Source: Mesorhizobium sp. M2D.F.Ca.ET.226.01.1.1 (GTDB taxonomy: Bacteria > Pseudomonadota > Alphaproteobacteria > Rhizobiales > Rhizobiaceae). Taken from it: DNA of 33,544 nt. Shown piece after piece: positions 23,452 through 31,129 of this stretch. The stretch spans positions 1 through 33,544 of the forward strand of contig NZ_RZOY02000027.1 of the NCBI RefSeq assembly GCF_004022705.2, in the 5' to 3' direction. The notes beneath the pieces are model-generated. The model searched no databases. It was not told where the DNA came from and saw only the letters and a list, made by a program, of their open reading frames with translations. The position numbers and the translations under genes are program-made. Position 1 is the stretch's first letter; every line of letters starts with the position of its first letter.

Positions 23452-24188
23452 CAGCTCTTGCTGGAGGCCAGCACCAGCACCGGCTTCTCGCTGTAGAGCT
23501 GCGGGAACAGCGCCTTCAGATTCTCGATCTTGGGCAGGTCGTTATAGACGATATAGGGATAGGTCGGGTTCAGCGTCAGGAAGTCCTGATGATAATCCTC
23601 GGCCGGGTAGAAGGTCTTGCCGGTTTCGAGCGTCGTGACGATCGGCTTCGGGAACACCTTGGCCTTGTCGAGCTGGGCGATGTAGCTCTCGGCCACCTTC
23701 TTCTGCTCGTCATCCTCGGCGAAGATCGTCGAGCGGTATTGCGTGCCGGAATCCGGCCCCTGGTAGTTGAGCTGCGTCGGATTGTGCGCGACCGAGAAAT
23801 AGACCTGCAGGAGCTGGCCGTAGGTGACCTTCGACGGATCGTAGGTGATCTCGACGGATTCGGCATGCCCGGTGCGGCCGCTGCCGACGACTTCATAGAC
23901 GGCGTTTTCCGCGCTGCCGCCGGTATAGCCGGAAACGGCCTTGCTGACGCCCTTGACGTGCTGGAACACGCCCTGCACGCCCCAGAAGCAGCCGCCGGCG
24001 AAGATCGCCTTCTCGGTGCCGCTCGCCGCCTTCTCGTCCATCGCCGGCGGCGGGATCACCACCGCGTCCTCGGCCGAGCGGGCCGGGCTCTGCCAGAAGA
24101 CGGCCGCTGCCGCGCTGAGCACCAGCGCCGCCAGCGCCCCTTTGGCAAGGAATGGCCGCCGCGCGGCGTTCTTTTCAATGCCGGTCAT
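23451..24188 (-). CDS. msrA: Exported peptide-methionine (S)-S-oxide reductase
   Basis: From the ATG at 24188, after AAGGAGAC, the protein has 245 residues. Residues 1-39 are an N-terminal signal or anchor (RRPFLAKGALAALVLSAAAAVFW; two arginines precede it, but it is not a strict Tat motif). The catalytic motif is GGCFWG with C67. The family marks VSGYTGGSAENAVYEVVGSGRTGHAESVEITYDP and YHQDFL are all present. It would repair oxidised methionine in periplasmic proteins. The C-terminus ends without the resolving cysteines of many MsrA enzymes, and C67 is the only cysteine seen. A hairpin with a T-rich tail follows. Confidence 0.95.
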   Translation of the reverse strand: MTGIEKNAARRPFLAKGALAALVLSAAAAVFWQSPARSAEDAVVIPPPAMDEKAASGTEKAIFAGGCFWGVQGVFQHVKGVSKAVSGYTGGSAENAVYEVVGSGRTGHAESVEITYDPSKVTYGQLLQVYFSVAHNPTQLNYQGPDSGTQYRSTIFAEDDEQKKVAESYIAQLDKAKVFPKPIVTTLETGKTFYPAEDYHQDFLTLNPTYPYIVYNDLPKIENLKALFPQLYSEKPVLVLASSKS

Positions 24189-24282
24189 GTTGGGTCTCCT
24201 TGTTGTTGTTTCACTATACACGAACGAACCCGCCAAGCGGTTCTCACTTTGCCGTGCGGCGGTGTCTAGCCGTCGATGGCGC

Positions 24283-24405
24283 TCCCCCTCATCCGTCCCT
24301 TCGGGCCACCTTCTCCCCGAGGGGAGAAGAGAGCGCCGGCGCTGAAAGTCTCCTCTCCCCGCCGGGGAGAGGTCGGCCGAGCGAAGCGGAGGCCGGGTGA
24401 GGGGC
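24283..24405. repeat. Type A palindromic element, copy A3
   Basis: CCCCCTCATCCGTCCCTTCG and CCACCTTCTCCCCGAGGGGA at the left mirror CTCTCCCCGCCGGGGAGAGG and GGCCGGGTGAGGGG at the right. The right arm has a GCCGAGCGAAGCGGA insert in place of the usual GCGGCC stem. It lies between the start of msrA and the 3' end of the repeat-protein gene. Confidence 0.7.
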
Positions 24406-24421
24406 AGTGGTCGACCGAGCC

Positions 24422-24748
24422 TCACTGAGCGGTGGTGTCCGCCGGCTTCATGGCGTCGGTTGCAGGCTTCATGGCGTCCGTCGCGGGCTTCATCGCATCA
24501 GCGGGCTTCATCGCATCCGTTGCCGGCTTCATCGCCTGGGTGCTCATCGCATCGGGCTTCATGGCATCCGTCGCGGGCTTCATGGCATCGGCCGGCTTCA
24601 TCGCGTCGGTCGCCGGCTTCATGGCGTCCGTCGCCATCGCATTGGCCGGCTTCATGGCATTGGTCGTGTCGTCGGCGCGGGCGCCGGCAACGAAGACGGC
24701 AGCCGAAAGCGCGAAGGCGAGCGCCGGCAGGGTCAGGTATTTGGTCAT
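24422..24748 (-). CDS. Exported MKPA(T)DA-repeat low-complexity protein
   Basis: From the ATG at 24748, preceded by GAGGAG, the precursor has 108 residues. A Sec signal (TKYLTLPALAFALSAAVFVAGARA) is followed by about 80 residues made almost only of MKPATDA, MKPADA and small variants (about ten units), ending DTTAQ. Methionine recurs every 6-7 residues. It recalls the methionine-rich MxKDx repeat proteins annotated in other proteobacteria, though the unit differs. The function is unknown. It lies between an exported MsrA and an exported thioredoxin-fold protein on the same strand, so a sacrificial methionine role or copper binding can be imagined (speculative). Confidence 0.82.
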   Translation of the reverse strand: MTKYLTLPALAFALSAAVFVAGARADDTTNAMKPANAMATDAMKPATDAMKPADAMKPATDAMKPDAMSTQAMKPATDAMKPADAMKPATDAMKPATDAMKPADTTAQ

Positions 24749-24834
24749 GGTAGTCTCCTCGGGTTTTGGCGCGCGCAAGCGGGCCTTGGTGAAGCGTTGC
24801 CGCTTTCATGCGGCCCCGCGCGAAGGGAAGAAGA

Positions 24835-25536
24835 TCAGTTGGCGGCCGCGGCCAGGATCGGCCCGCCGCCCGGCGCCTGCACCAGTACCGCGGTGCTCAG
24901 TCCGCCGGTCGCCGCCGGCAGCGGCAGCGTGGTCGCTGCGCCGTTCCAGCTGCCCAGCCTCGTGAGCGCATGCACGACATTGGCATGCGGCAGCGTGCGG
25001 CCGGTGTTTTCGCCACGCGCCACCGGCACCTCGACGACGCCTTTATTGTAGCGCACCAGCCAGATGTCGGCGCCGCCGCCCGGCGCCTTGCCGGCCCCAA
25101 CGCTGACCTTGTCCTGCCCAAGCGAAAGCTCCGGACCCAGCGTGCGGCCGCCCTTGTTGGTCAGACTCTGGGCGATCAGGTTCTGGATCTCGCCCGACCG
25201 GGCACCGACACCGTCGGCGCGGCCGTTCACCACCACCTGAGGCGTGAACGGCCCGTCATGGCCGAGCGGCGGCTCGTAGGTCACCTGGCGTTCAGTGAAT
25301 TCCTTGCGCCCAAACGTGTCCTTCCAGCCGAGATAGTCCCAGTAGGTGACGTTGAACGACAGCGCCAGCACGCCCGGCTGGTCCTTGACCTTGATCAGGT
25401 TGGCATTGGCCGGCGGGCAGGACGAGCAGCCCTGGCTGGTGAACAGTTCCACCACGGTGAGCGGCTGTGCGGCTGCTGCGCCGACAGTGGCGGCGAGCAT
25501 CGCGCCGGCAAGCAGGCTTGTCTTCAATCCGGTCAT
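24835..25536 (-). CDS. Exported DUF1223 thioredoxin-fold protein
   Basis: From the ATG at 25536 the precursor has 233 residues. It has a Sec signal with cleavage after AAAA, then VVELFTSQGCSSCPPANANL. C37 and C40 form a CxxC at the start of a thioredoxin-like helix, which is the hallmark of DUF1223. FNVTYWDYLGWKDTFG, YEPPLGHDGPFTPQVVVNGRADGVG and SRGENTG-like loops follow. The family is widespread in Hyphomicrobiales and has no firm function; a periplasmic thiol or redox role is suggested by CxxC. A start nine codons earlier at 25563 has its ribosome site too close. The repeat-protein gene follows at 86 nt. Confidence 0.9.
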   Translation of the reverse strand: MTGLKTSLLAGAMLAATVGAAAAQPLTVVELFTSQGCSSCPPANANLIKVKDQPGVLALSFNVTYWDYLGWKDTFGRKEFTERQVTYEPPLGHDGPFTPQVVVNGRADGVGARSGEIQNLIAQSLTNKGGRTLGPELSLGQDKVSVGAGKAPGGGADIWLVRYNKGVVEVPVARGENTGRTLPHANVVHALTRLGSWNGAATTLPLPAATGGLSTAVLVQAPGGGPILAAAAN

Positions 25537-25645
25537 GGGAAGCAATCTCCGAAGCGGGGTCATGCTCCCATTTCGCCGGGCCGGCGCGCTTCGTTACAGG
25601 CTCACCGCTTTGTGATTGGGGCGCCTTCGTGCGGAACGCTGGAGG

Positions 25646-25878
25646 GACAGCACGCCCCTCTGTCCTGCCGGACATCTCCCCCGTAAGGGAGGAGATTGGC
25701 AGTTCCGATGCCGGCGCCTTCCGTCCAGCGTCGGAGATTGGCGAAGGCCTGCGCGACATCTGGTCTCCCCCCTTGCTGGGGAGATGGCCGGCAGGCCAGA
25801 GGGGGGTGTGAAGGATCGCGACGATGGAAATCGTCTCGGCGCTGCGCGCCGATCCACCGTCCCCCACAAGGGGGGAGG
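25646..25878. repeat. Composite element: type B copy B3 joined to a type A half arm
   Basis: Type B arms (GGACAGCACGCCCCTCTGTC to GGGAGGAGATTGGCAG, and ATCTGGTCTCCCCCCTTGCT to GCAGGCCAGAGGGGGG) fill 25646-25808. From 25831 a type A right half follows: TCGTCTCGGCGCTGCGCGCC then GATCCACCGTCCCCCACAAG then GGGGGGAGG. The combination shows that the two element types share modules. It fills most of the 355-nt gap between the DUF1223 start and the 3' end of the Tad-like gene. Confidence 0.75.
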
Positions 25879-25891
25879 AGGGGCCGCGCTC

Positions 25892-26983
25892 CTACTGGGT
25901 CAGCACCGTCGTCGACGGGCGCTGGTTGTAGTCGCATTTGCCCTGCACGGTGTAGAAGAAGTCGGCGTTGGTGTAGGCCGCCGGGACCGGATTGCCGCCG
26001 TCTTCCCAGGCCTGGTACCCGGGCTGGCCGCAAGGCACGGCGGTGAAGATGTCGACCTTTTGCCCGGTTGCTACTTCCGTCAAGTTGGTCGGGCTGGTGC
26101 CGATATAGAGCCGGTTCGACGTATTCGGATCGTTGGACTTCAGCACGGTCGGGTTGCCCGAGGGCACGTCCATCTCAAGATAGAGCTGGTCCATCTGGCT
26201 GACGTCGATCACCGCGCCGGCGCCGCTGGCGGGGTAGAACGTATCGACGCAGTAATAGCTCGTTCCGTACTGGTCGGTCTGGATCGACACCCCGGACGGC
26301 ACCGACTTCTGCAGCGTCTTCAGCGCGCCGGTAGTGCACGCCTGCTTCTGCACCGTGGTCGAGGTGGCCCCGTTGACGGTGTTCACCGTCGTGGTGCCGT
26401 AGCCTTTCGGATCGCCATAGCCATTATAACTGTAGCCGATCGTCATCAGCTTCTGGGGGGTGGTATCGCCGAACTTGGTGCCCCACAGGGTCATGGTCTT
26501 TGCCCAGTAGCCCGACACCTTCGTCACCTTGAACGTTGTCTGCACCAGCGCCGGCGTCTTGCGCACGGCGGAGCCGACGCCGACCTGCACCGTGTCGATG
26601 CGGGCGACCTGCATGAAGCTGGTCGGCATCGGGTAGCTCGCCGTGGCGGTGAAGGTCGCCGTGCCGAAAGCATCGACGGTGACGCCGGTCAGCGTCGCTG
26701 TGCCCTGACCGCCATTCGCCGCATAGGCCTGCTGCAGCGCCGTCTGGCGGTCGGCCAGCGCCGTCGTCGTCGGCATGGTGGTGATCGAGATGATGGCGGC
26801 GTCGAGCGCGTTCTGCATGTCGCTGCGCGTCGTCACCGCCGAGGTGTAGTCGACCGAAAAGCCGATGGCCGCCACGAGCGGGATCGTCAGCAGCACCATC
26901 ATCGGCATTATCGAGCCGTCACGGCACGCAAGGAATTGCCTCGCCGCCGCGGTCAGCCGGAGTTTTCGCACGAAACTCAACAT
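25892..26983 (-). CDS. TadE/TadG-like pilus-assembly-related protein
   Basis: From the ATG at 26983 the protein has 363 residues. The N-terminus is basic (LSFVRKLRLTAAARQFLACRDG), followed by one membrane helix at ~25-45 (IMPMMVLLTIPLVAAIGFSVDYT) and then SAVTTRSDMQNALDAAI. This is the Tad/TadG N-terminal pattern: type IV prepilin-like, with a conserved D-T-A-rich helix. The rest is an extracytoplasmic beta-rich region with glycine/threonine-rich stretches and a few cysteines. TadG-like proteins normally sit in Flp pilus clusters, but no tad, cpa or flp gene is visible here, so it is an orphan. A longer start at 27040 is unlikely. Confidence 0.82.
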   Translation of the reverse strand: MLSFVRKLRLTAAARQFLACRDGSIMPMMVLLTIPLVAAIGFSVDYTSAVTTRSDMQNALDAAIISITTMPTTTALADRQTALQQAYAANGGQGTATLTGVTVDAFGTATFTATASYPMPTSFMQVARIDTVQVGVGSAVRKTPALVQTTFKVTKVSGYWAKTMTLWGTKFGDTTPQKLMTIGYSYNGYGDPKGYGTTTVNTVNGATSTTVQKQACTTGALKTLQKSVPSGVSIQTDQYGTSYYCVDTFYPASGAGAVIDVSQMDQLYLEMDVPSGNPTVLKSNDPNTSNRLYIGTSPTNLTEVATGQKVDIFTAVPCGQPGYQAWEDGGNPVPAAYTNADFFYTVQGKCDYNQRPSTTVLTQ

Positions 26984-27109
26984 TTTGGGCCCTCGTCGTC
27001 TCGGGCAGCAAGCCGGTCTACCATCGGGAAGGCGAAGCATCCGCTAAAGCGGTGCATGAATGTTTAAGCGCATTTGAATATTTCGTGAGCGGGATGTGAA
27101 GGGGCGCCT

Positions 27110-27250
27110 TTCCCTTCTCCCCTTGCGGGAGAAGGTGGCCGCGCAGCGGCCGGATGAGGGGTGCTCCAGGGAAAGCCGACGTCTCACTCCGCCCCTCATC
27201 CGTCTCGGCGCTATCGCGCCGATCCACCTTCTCCCACAAGGGGCGAAGGG
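27110..27250. repeat. Type A palindromic element, copy A2
   Basis: The left arm CCCTTCTCCCCTTGCGGGAG then AAGGTGGCCGCGCAGCGGCC then GGATGAGGGG, and the right arm CCCCTCATCCGTCTCGGCGC then CACCTTCTCCCACAAGGGGC, are nearly identical to copy A1. It occupies the middle of the 318-nt gap between the divergent Tad-like and lepA genes, so here it is not at a gene end and must lie in or near promoters. Confidence 0.8.
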
Positions 27251-27301
27251 AAAAACCCCCGCCGCTTGCCCCTCAACCCCGCCCCTGCTAAAGCGCGCCG
27301 C

Positions 27302-29107
27302 ATGACGACGCCCCTCGACCACATCCGCAATTTCTCCATCGTCGCCCATATCGACCATGGCAAATCCACGCTTGCCGACCGGCTGATCCAGCTCACCGGC
27401 GCGCTGGAGGAGCGCGACATGAAGGAGCAGGTGCTGGACTCGATGGATATCGAGCGCGAGCGCGGCATCACCATCAAGGCCCAGACCGTCAGGCTCAACT
27501 ACCGCGCCAGGAACGGCGAGGATTACGTGCTGAACCTCATCGACACCCCCGGCCATGTCGACTTCGCCTATGAGGTGTCGCGCTCGCTCGCCGCCTGCGA
27601 GGGCTCGCTGCTGGTGGTCGACGCTTCCCAGGGCGTCGAGGCGCAGACTTTGGCCAATGTCTACCAGGCCATCGACAACAACCACGAGATCGTCGTGGTG
27701 CTGAACAAGGTCGACCTGCCGGCGGCCGAGCCCGAGCGCATCCGCGAGCAGGTGGAGGAGGTGATCGGCCTCGACGCCTCCAACGCGGTGCTGATCTCGG
27801 CCAAGACCGGCCTTGGCGTGCCGGACGTGCTGGAGGCGATCGTCCACCAGCTGCCGCCGCCGCGCGAGGGCGACATCGCAGCGCCCTTGAAGGCCATGCT
27901 GGTCGATAGCTGGTACGACGCCTATCTCGGCGTCATCGTTCTGGTGCGCATCATCGACGGCGTGATGAAGAAGGGCCAGACCATCCGCATGATGGGAACC
28001 GGCGCGAAATATCTCGTCGAGAGGACGGGCGTGTTCAAGCCGGCCCGCGTCAATGTCGACGAGCTCGGCCCCGGCGAGTTCGGCTTCTTCACCGGCTCGA
28101 TCAAGGAAGTGGCCGACACCCGCGTCGGCGACACCATCACCGAGGACCGCCGCCCGACGCAAAAGGCGCTCCCCGGCTTCAAGCCGGCGCAGCCGGTGGT
28201 GTTCTGCGGCCTGTTCCCGGTCGACGCCGCCGATTTCGAGGATCTGCGCGCCGCCGTCGGCAAGCTGCGCCTCAACGACGCGTCCTTCTCCTATGAAATG
28301 GAAACCTCGGCCGCGCTCGGCTTCGGCTATCGCTGCGGCTTTCTCGGGCTGTTGCATCTGGAAATCATCCAGGAGCGGCTGGAGCGCGAGTTCAACCTCG
28401 ACCTCATCGCCACCGCACCCTCCGTCGTCTACCGGCTGCTCCTCAATGACGGCACGGTGAAGGAGCTGCACAACCCGGCCGACATGCCCGACGTGGTCAA
28501 GATCTCGGCGATCGAGGAGCCGTGGATCCGCGCCACGATCCTGACGCCCGACGACTATCTCGGCGGGATTCTAAAACTTTGCCAGGACAGGCGCGGCATC
28601 CAGGCCGACCTCTCCTATGTCGGCAAGCGCGCCATGCTGACCTACGATCTGCCGCTCAACGAGGTGGTGTTCGACTTCTACGACCGCCTGAAGTCGATCT
28701 CCAAGGGCTACGCCTCCTTCGACTATCACCTGACCGACTATCGCGAGGGCGACCTGGTCAAGATGTCGATCCTGGTCAATGACGAGCCGGTCGACGCCCT
28801 ATCCATGCTGGTCCACCGCTCAGCCGCCGAAAAGCGCGGCCGTCAGATGTGCGAGAAGCTGAAGGAGCTGATCCCGCAGCACCTCTTCAAGATCCCGATC
28901 CAGGCCGCCATCGGCGGCCGCATCATCGCCCGCGAGACTGTCTCGGCGCTCAGGAAGGACGTCACCGCCAAATGCTACGGCGGCGACGTGACCCGCAAGC
29001 GCAAGCTGCTCGACAAGCAGAAAGAGGGCAAGAAGCGGATGCGCCAGTTCGGCAAGGTGGATATTCCCCAGGAGGCGTTCATCCAGGCGCTGAAGATGGG
29101 GGATTGA
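27302..29107 (+). CDS. lepA: Elongation factor 4 (LepA), ribosomal GTPase
   Basis: The 601-residue protein has the usual length and order of EF4. The G domain has P-loop AHIDHGKST (residues 15-23), switch text RERGITIKAQT, DTPGHVDF and NKVDLP. Domains II and III follow, and near residue 490 the EF4-specific C-terminal domain begins, ending KKRMRQFGKVDIPQEAFIQALKMGD. The domain IV of EF-G is absent, as expected. EF4 binds ribosomes and acts in translation under stress or in ribosome assembly. No clear Shine-Dalgarno is seen before the ATG. The in-frame extension to 27161 is repeat DNA. The AT-rich gene at 29133 is convergent, only 25 nt away. Confidence 0.98.
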   Translation: MTTPLDHIRNFSIVAHIDHGKSTLADRLIQLTGALEERDMKEQVLDSMDIERERGITIKAQTVRLNYRARNGEDYVLNLIDTPGHVDFAYEVSRSLAACEGSLLVVDASQGVEAQTLANVYQAIDNNHEIVVVLNKVDLPAAEPERIREQVEEVIGLDASNAVLISAKTGLGVPDVLEAIVHQLPPPREGDIAAPLKAMLVDSWYDAYLGVIVLVRIIDGVMKKGQTIRMMGTGAKYLVERTGVFKPARVNVDELGPGEFGFFTGSIKEVADTRVGDTITEDRRPTQKALPGFKPAQPVVFCGLFPVDAADFEDLRAAVGKLRLNDASFSYEMETSAALGFGYRCGFLGLLHLEIIQERLEREFNLDLIATAPSVVYRLLLNDGTVKELHNPADMPDVVKISAIEEPWIRATILTPDDYLGGILKLCQDRRGIQADLSYVGKRAMLTYDLPLNEVVFDFYDRLKSISKGYASFDYHLTDYREGDLVKMSILVNDEPVDALSMLVHRSAAEKRGRQMCEKLKELIPQHLFKIPIQAAIGGRIIARETVSALRKDVTAKCYGGDVTRKRKLLDKQKEGKKRMRQFGKVDIPQEAFIQALKMGD

Positions 29108-29132
29108 GGGGCGTTGGCACGCAGAGCGCTCG

Positions 29133-30881
29133 CTACTCCTCAACGAAGTATCGATTTACCTCTATGAGCATGTCACAGAACTCCACATCGAATTCCGATG
29201 CGTGGAATTCGTCCAAAACCTGAAACAGCGAGATAGATATCCCGTAGGCCTCGTCAAGCACCCGGTTGTAAGCCGAAAAAAACTCTTTTCCAGAAATTCG
29301 ACAGCTATATCCCCGAGTTGTCCAATCTTTATCAAATTCGCTTTTAGCTAACTTCAGAATGGTCTGAGTGTCTCTCCCGTCGCGTTTGAGTTGATAGTAC
29401 TTGCTTGTCGCTGATTGGACGTTAATGAGGCAATCCTCGCGCATTTCCAATGAAATAGCGGATAGGGTATTGTCGACCCAAGCATCTTCTATCGATTTAT
29501 CTTTCTTTTTAGCTGCCTTTTGCGTAGCCTTGTAGATCGCGTCCCGAGCTATGACATAGTTCTCGATCTCTTTTCGTCGGAGAACATGACAGAAAACCCC
29601 CGACTTTCTTAGCTTCTGCTCGTGGCCTTCAATTTCGTCCAAGCACCGATAATCTCTATCAAAGATCGCGGCGATCTTGGGTTGAATTCCAAAAAGTTCC
29701 TGAAAGGCCCAAGGCAGATTGCCTACCCGAGGCCATTGTTCGTACCCACCTATCTTGAGCAGCATCGTATCAGGATCGCTAAATACCCCATCGGGAATCA
29801 GCATTTGCTCGAACCTTCGATAGATGGAGCGATCGTTTCCCTCGAATGCTATTATCCTTTTGGCTCTGGAAAGACGCGCGAAGTCGGCGTTCTCAGAGGA
29901 ACCTAATAGCGCATGCGCGCTACGGTAGCCTTCCTCGGTGGTGATCCGCTTCCCTGTCTGAAGTTCCGACCTCACCAGAACGACATCGCCTGAATTGGCT
30001 TCGTTCATGATCTCAGCCGAATGAGTGGCAAGAAAAATCTGAGAGAATCTCTTCTTGGCAATGCCATAAAGTCTTCTCTGTAGGTCGGCGTGGAGGTACA
30101 CGTCGGGCTCGTCCAGAACGAGGATATCCCCTCCCGATCCACGAAGAAAATGGGTCATGATTTGCATCCACGCCTGAAACCCAAACCCTGACAAATAGAT
30201 TTCTCTTGGATACCCCTTCTCAAGGTAAATCATCTCAAGCGTCGATGGCATCCCAACAATTACTTTCGGTTTCTGAACCTCGATATCTTTCCAATTACCC
30301 TCCACTAGCGCGGAGAATTCCTGAAATTCGCTGTGGCCCTTCTGGCGCCAGATATTCCTAAAGTTTCGCGCAGCAAGTCGAGTATGCTCAACGCTTCTAA
30401 CGTAATCGGGATCGTTCGGTTTCTCGGTTTCTTCAAATTGACCCAACGTTGGAACGACAATTATGGATTCCGGAAAGCAGTCTTTGAAGAAGGCCTTGGT
30501 GCTCTTTGCTCTCTTATCTGATTGTATAAAAACGATTGGTTGACGATCGACATTCAGTATGATGTGAAGGGCGGAGCCATTCTCGTGAAATATCGAAACC
30601 TTAACGTCATCTTCCGATTCATCTGTCGGAATGTTTGCAATGGGCAGGCAAAAATTCTTATTAGTCATTTCGTATGTCGCGCAAACGCCATACGGATTTT
30701 GCGTCTTCAGGACTGGAAGTCTGTATTCCGCGTAGCGAGCGACATCAGCGAACAGCCGGAGAGCGTCGAGCACTGAGGACTTTCCAGCGTTGTTTGGACC
30801 TACGAAGATATTTCGCTCTTTGCAGGTAACGCGGAATTTGGAGTGCTTTCGAAAGTTTTCGAACTCGATTCGCCTTAGAAT
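29133..30881 (-). CDS. OLD-like AAA ATPase fused to a TOPRIM/DUF4435-like nuclease domain (putative defence gene, ATT start)
   Basis: Counting from an ATT at 30881, the protein has 582 residues. Walker A is GPNNAGKSS (28-36), an ABC-like signature is LSGFGFQ (~230), Walker B is DILVLDEPD (252-260), and the H-loop is ATHS (~285-288). After the ATPase comes a TOPRIM-like part: E347 in IIAFEGNDRS, DRD at 408-410 (AAIFDRDYR) and KEIENYVI (~437-444), as in OLD/DUF4435 proteins. GGAGG (30887-30891) sits 5 nt before the ATT, and no ATG, GTG or TTG lies between it and a GTG at 30773. A GTG start would delete Walker A. Base composition is far lower in GC than the neighbours, which suggests transfer. 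OLD and PARIS-type systems defend against phage; that role is inferred. Confidence 0.83.
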   Translation of the reverse strand: MLRRIEFENFRKHSKFRVTCKERNIFVGPNNAGKSSVLDALRLFADVARYAEYRLPVLKTQNPYGVCATYEMTNKNFCLPIANIPTDESEDDVKVSIFHENGSALHIILNVDRQPIVFIQSDKRAKSTKAFFKDCFPESIIVVPTLGQFEETEKPNDPDYVRSVEHTRLAARNFRNIWRQKGHSEFQEFSALVEGNWKDIEVQKPKVIVGMPSTLEMIYLEKGYPREIYLSGFGFQAWMQIMTHFLRGSGGDILVLDEPDVYLHADLQRRLYGIAKKRFSQIFLATHSAEIMNEANSGDVVLVRSELQTGKRITTEEGYRSAHALLGSSENADFARLSRAKRIIAFEGNDRSIYRRFEQMLIPDGVFSDPDTMLLKIGGYEQWPRVGNLPWAFQELFGIQPKIAAIFDRDYRCLDEIEGHEQKLRKSGVFCHVLRRKEIENYVIARDAIYKATQKAAKKKDKSIEDAWVDNTLSAISLEMREDCLINVQSATSKYYQLKRDGRDTQTILKLAKSEFDKDWTTRGYSCRISGKEFFSAYNRVLDEAYGISISLFQVLDEFHASEFDVEFCDMLIEVNRYFVEE

Positions 30882-31129
30882 TTAAACCTCCCCCCCACCA
30901 ATGCCGTCCTAGGTTAGATTCCTACACGATTCTGCCAGAGTCGTAACGGTGTCGCACGTCATTTCGGCCGTGGGCCTCCCGCCATCGAACCCCCTCGCCT
31001 CTGTTCCTTCGGCAAGTTGCTTTCGGTACTTCAGTTCGTGTCTATGATCCCAGTGCGCTTGCCTAGTGTTCTCTCTTCACCATCCTCCCACCTCGTTGTA
31101 TCTTTCTCACCAGCTTGGGGGGACATCAC

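Noticed and set aside
24397..25051. Plus-strand frames made of HRIGLHGIRR-like or GFMASVAGF-like repeats
   Set aside because: These are other-frame readings of the MKPATDA repeat DNA; only the minus frame has a signal peptide, ribosome site and clean stop.
25616..27067. 483-codon plus-strand frame opposite the Tad-like gene
   Set aside because: It starts in repeat DNA and is an arginine/glycine/histidine-rich shadow of the minus-strand gene.
27044..28471. 475-codon minus-strand frame antisense to lepA
   Set aside because: It is the complement of a highly conserved gene and runs through a repeat; no domain is seen.
29108..29132. Terminator between lepA and the convergent ATPase gene
   Set aside because: The 25-nt gap has no stem followed by a T-run in either direction.
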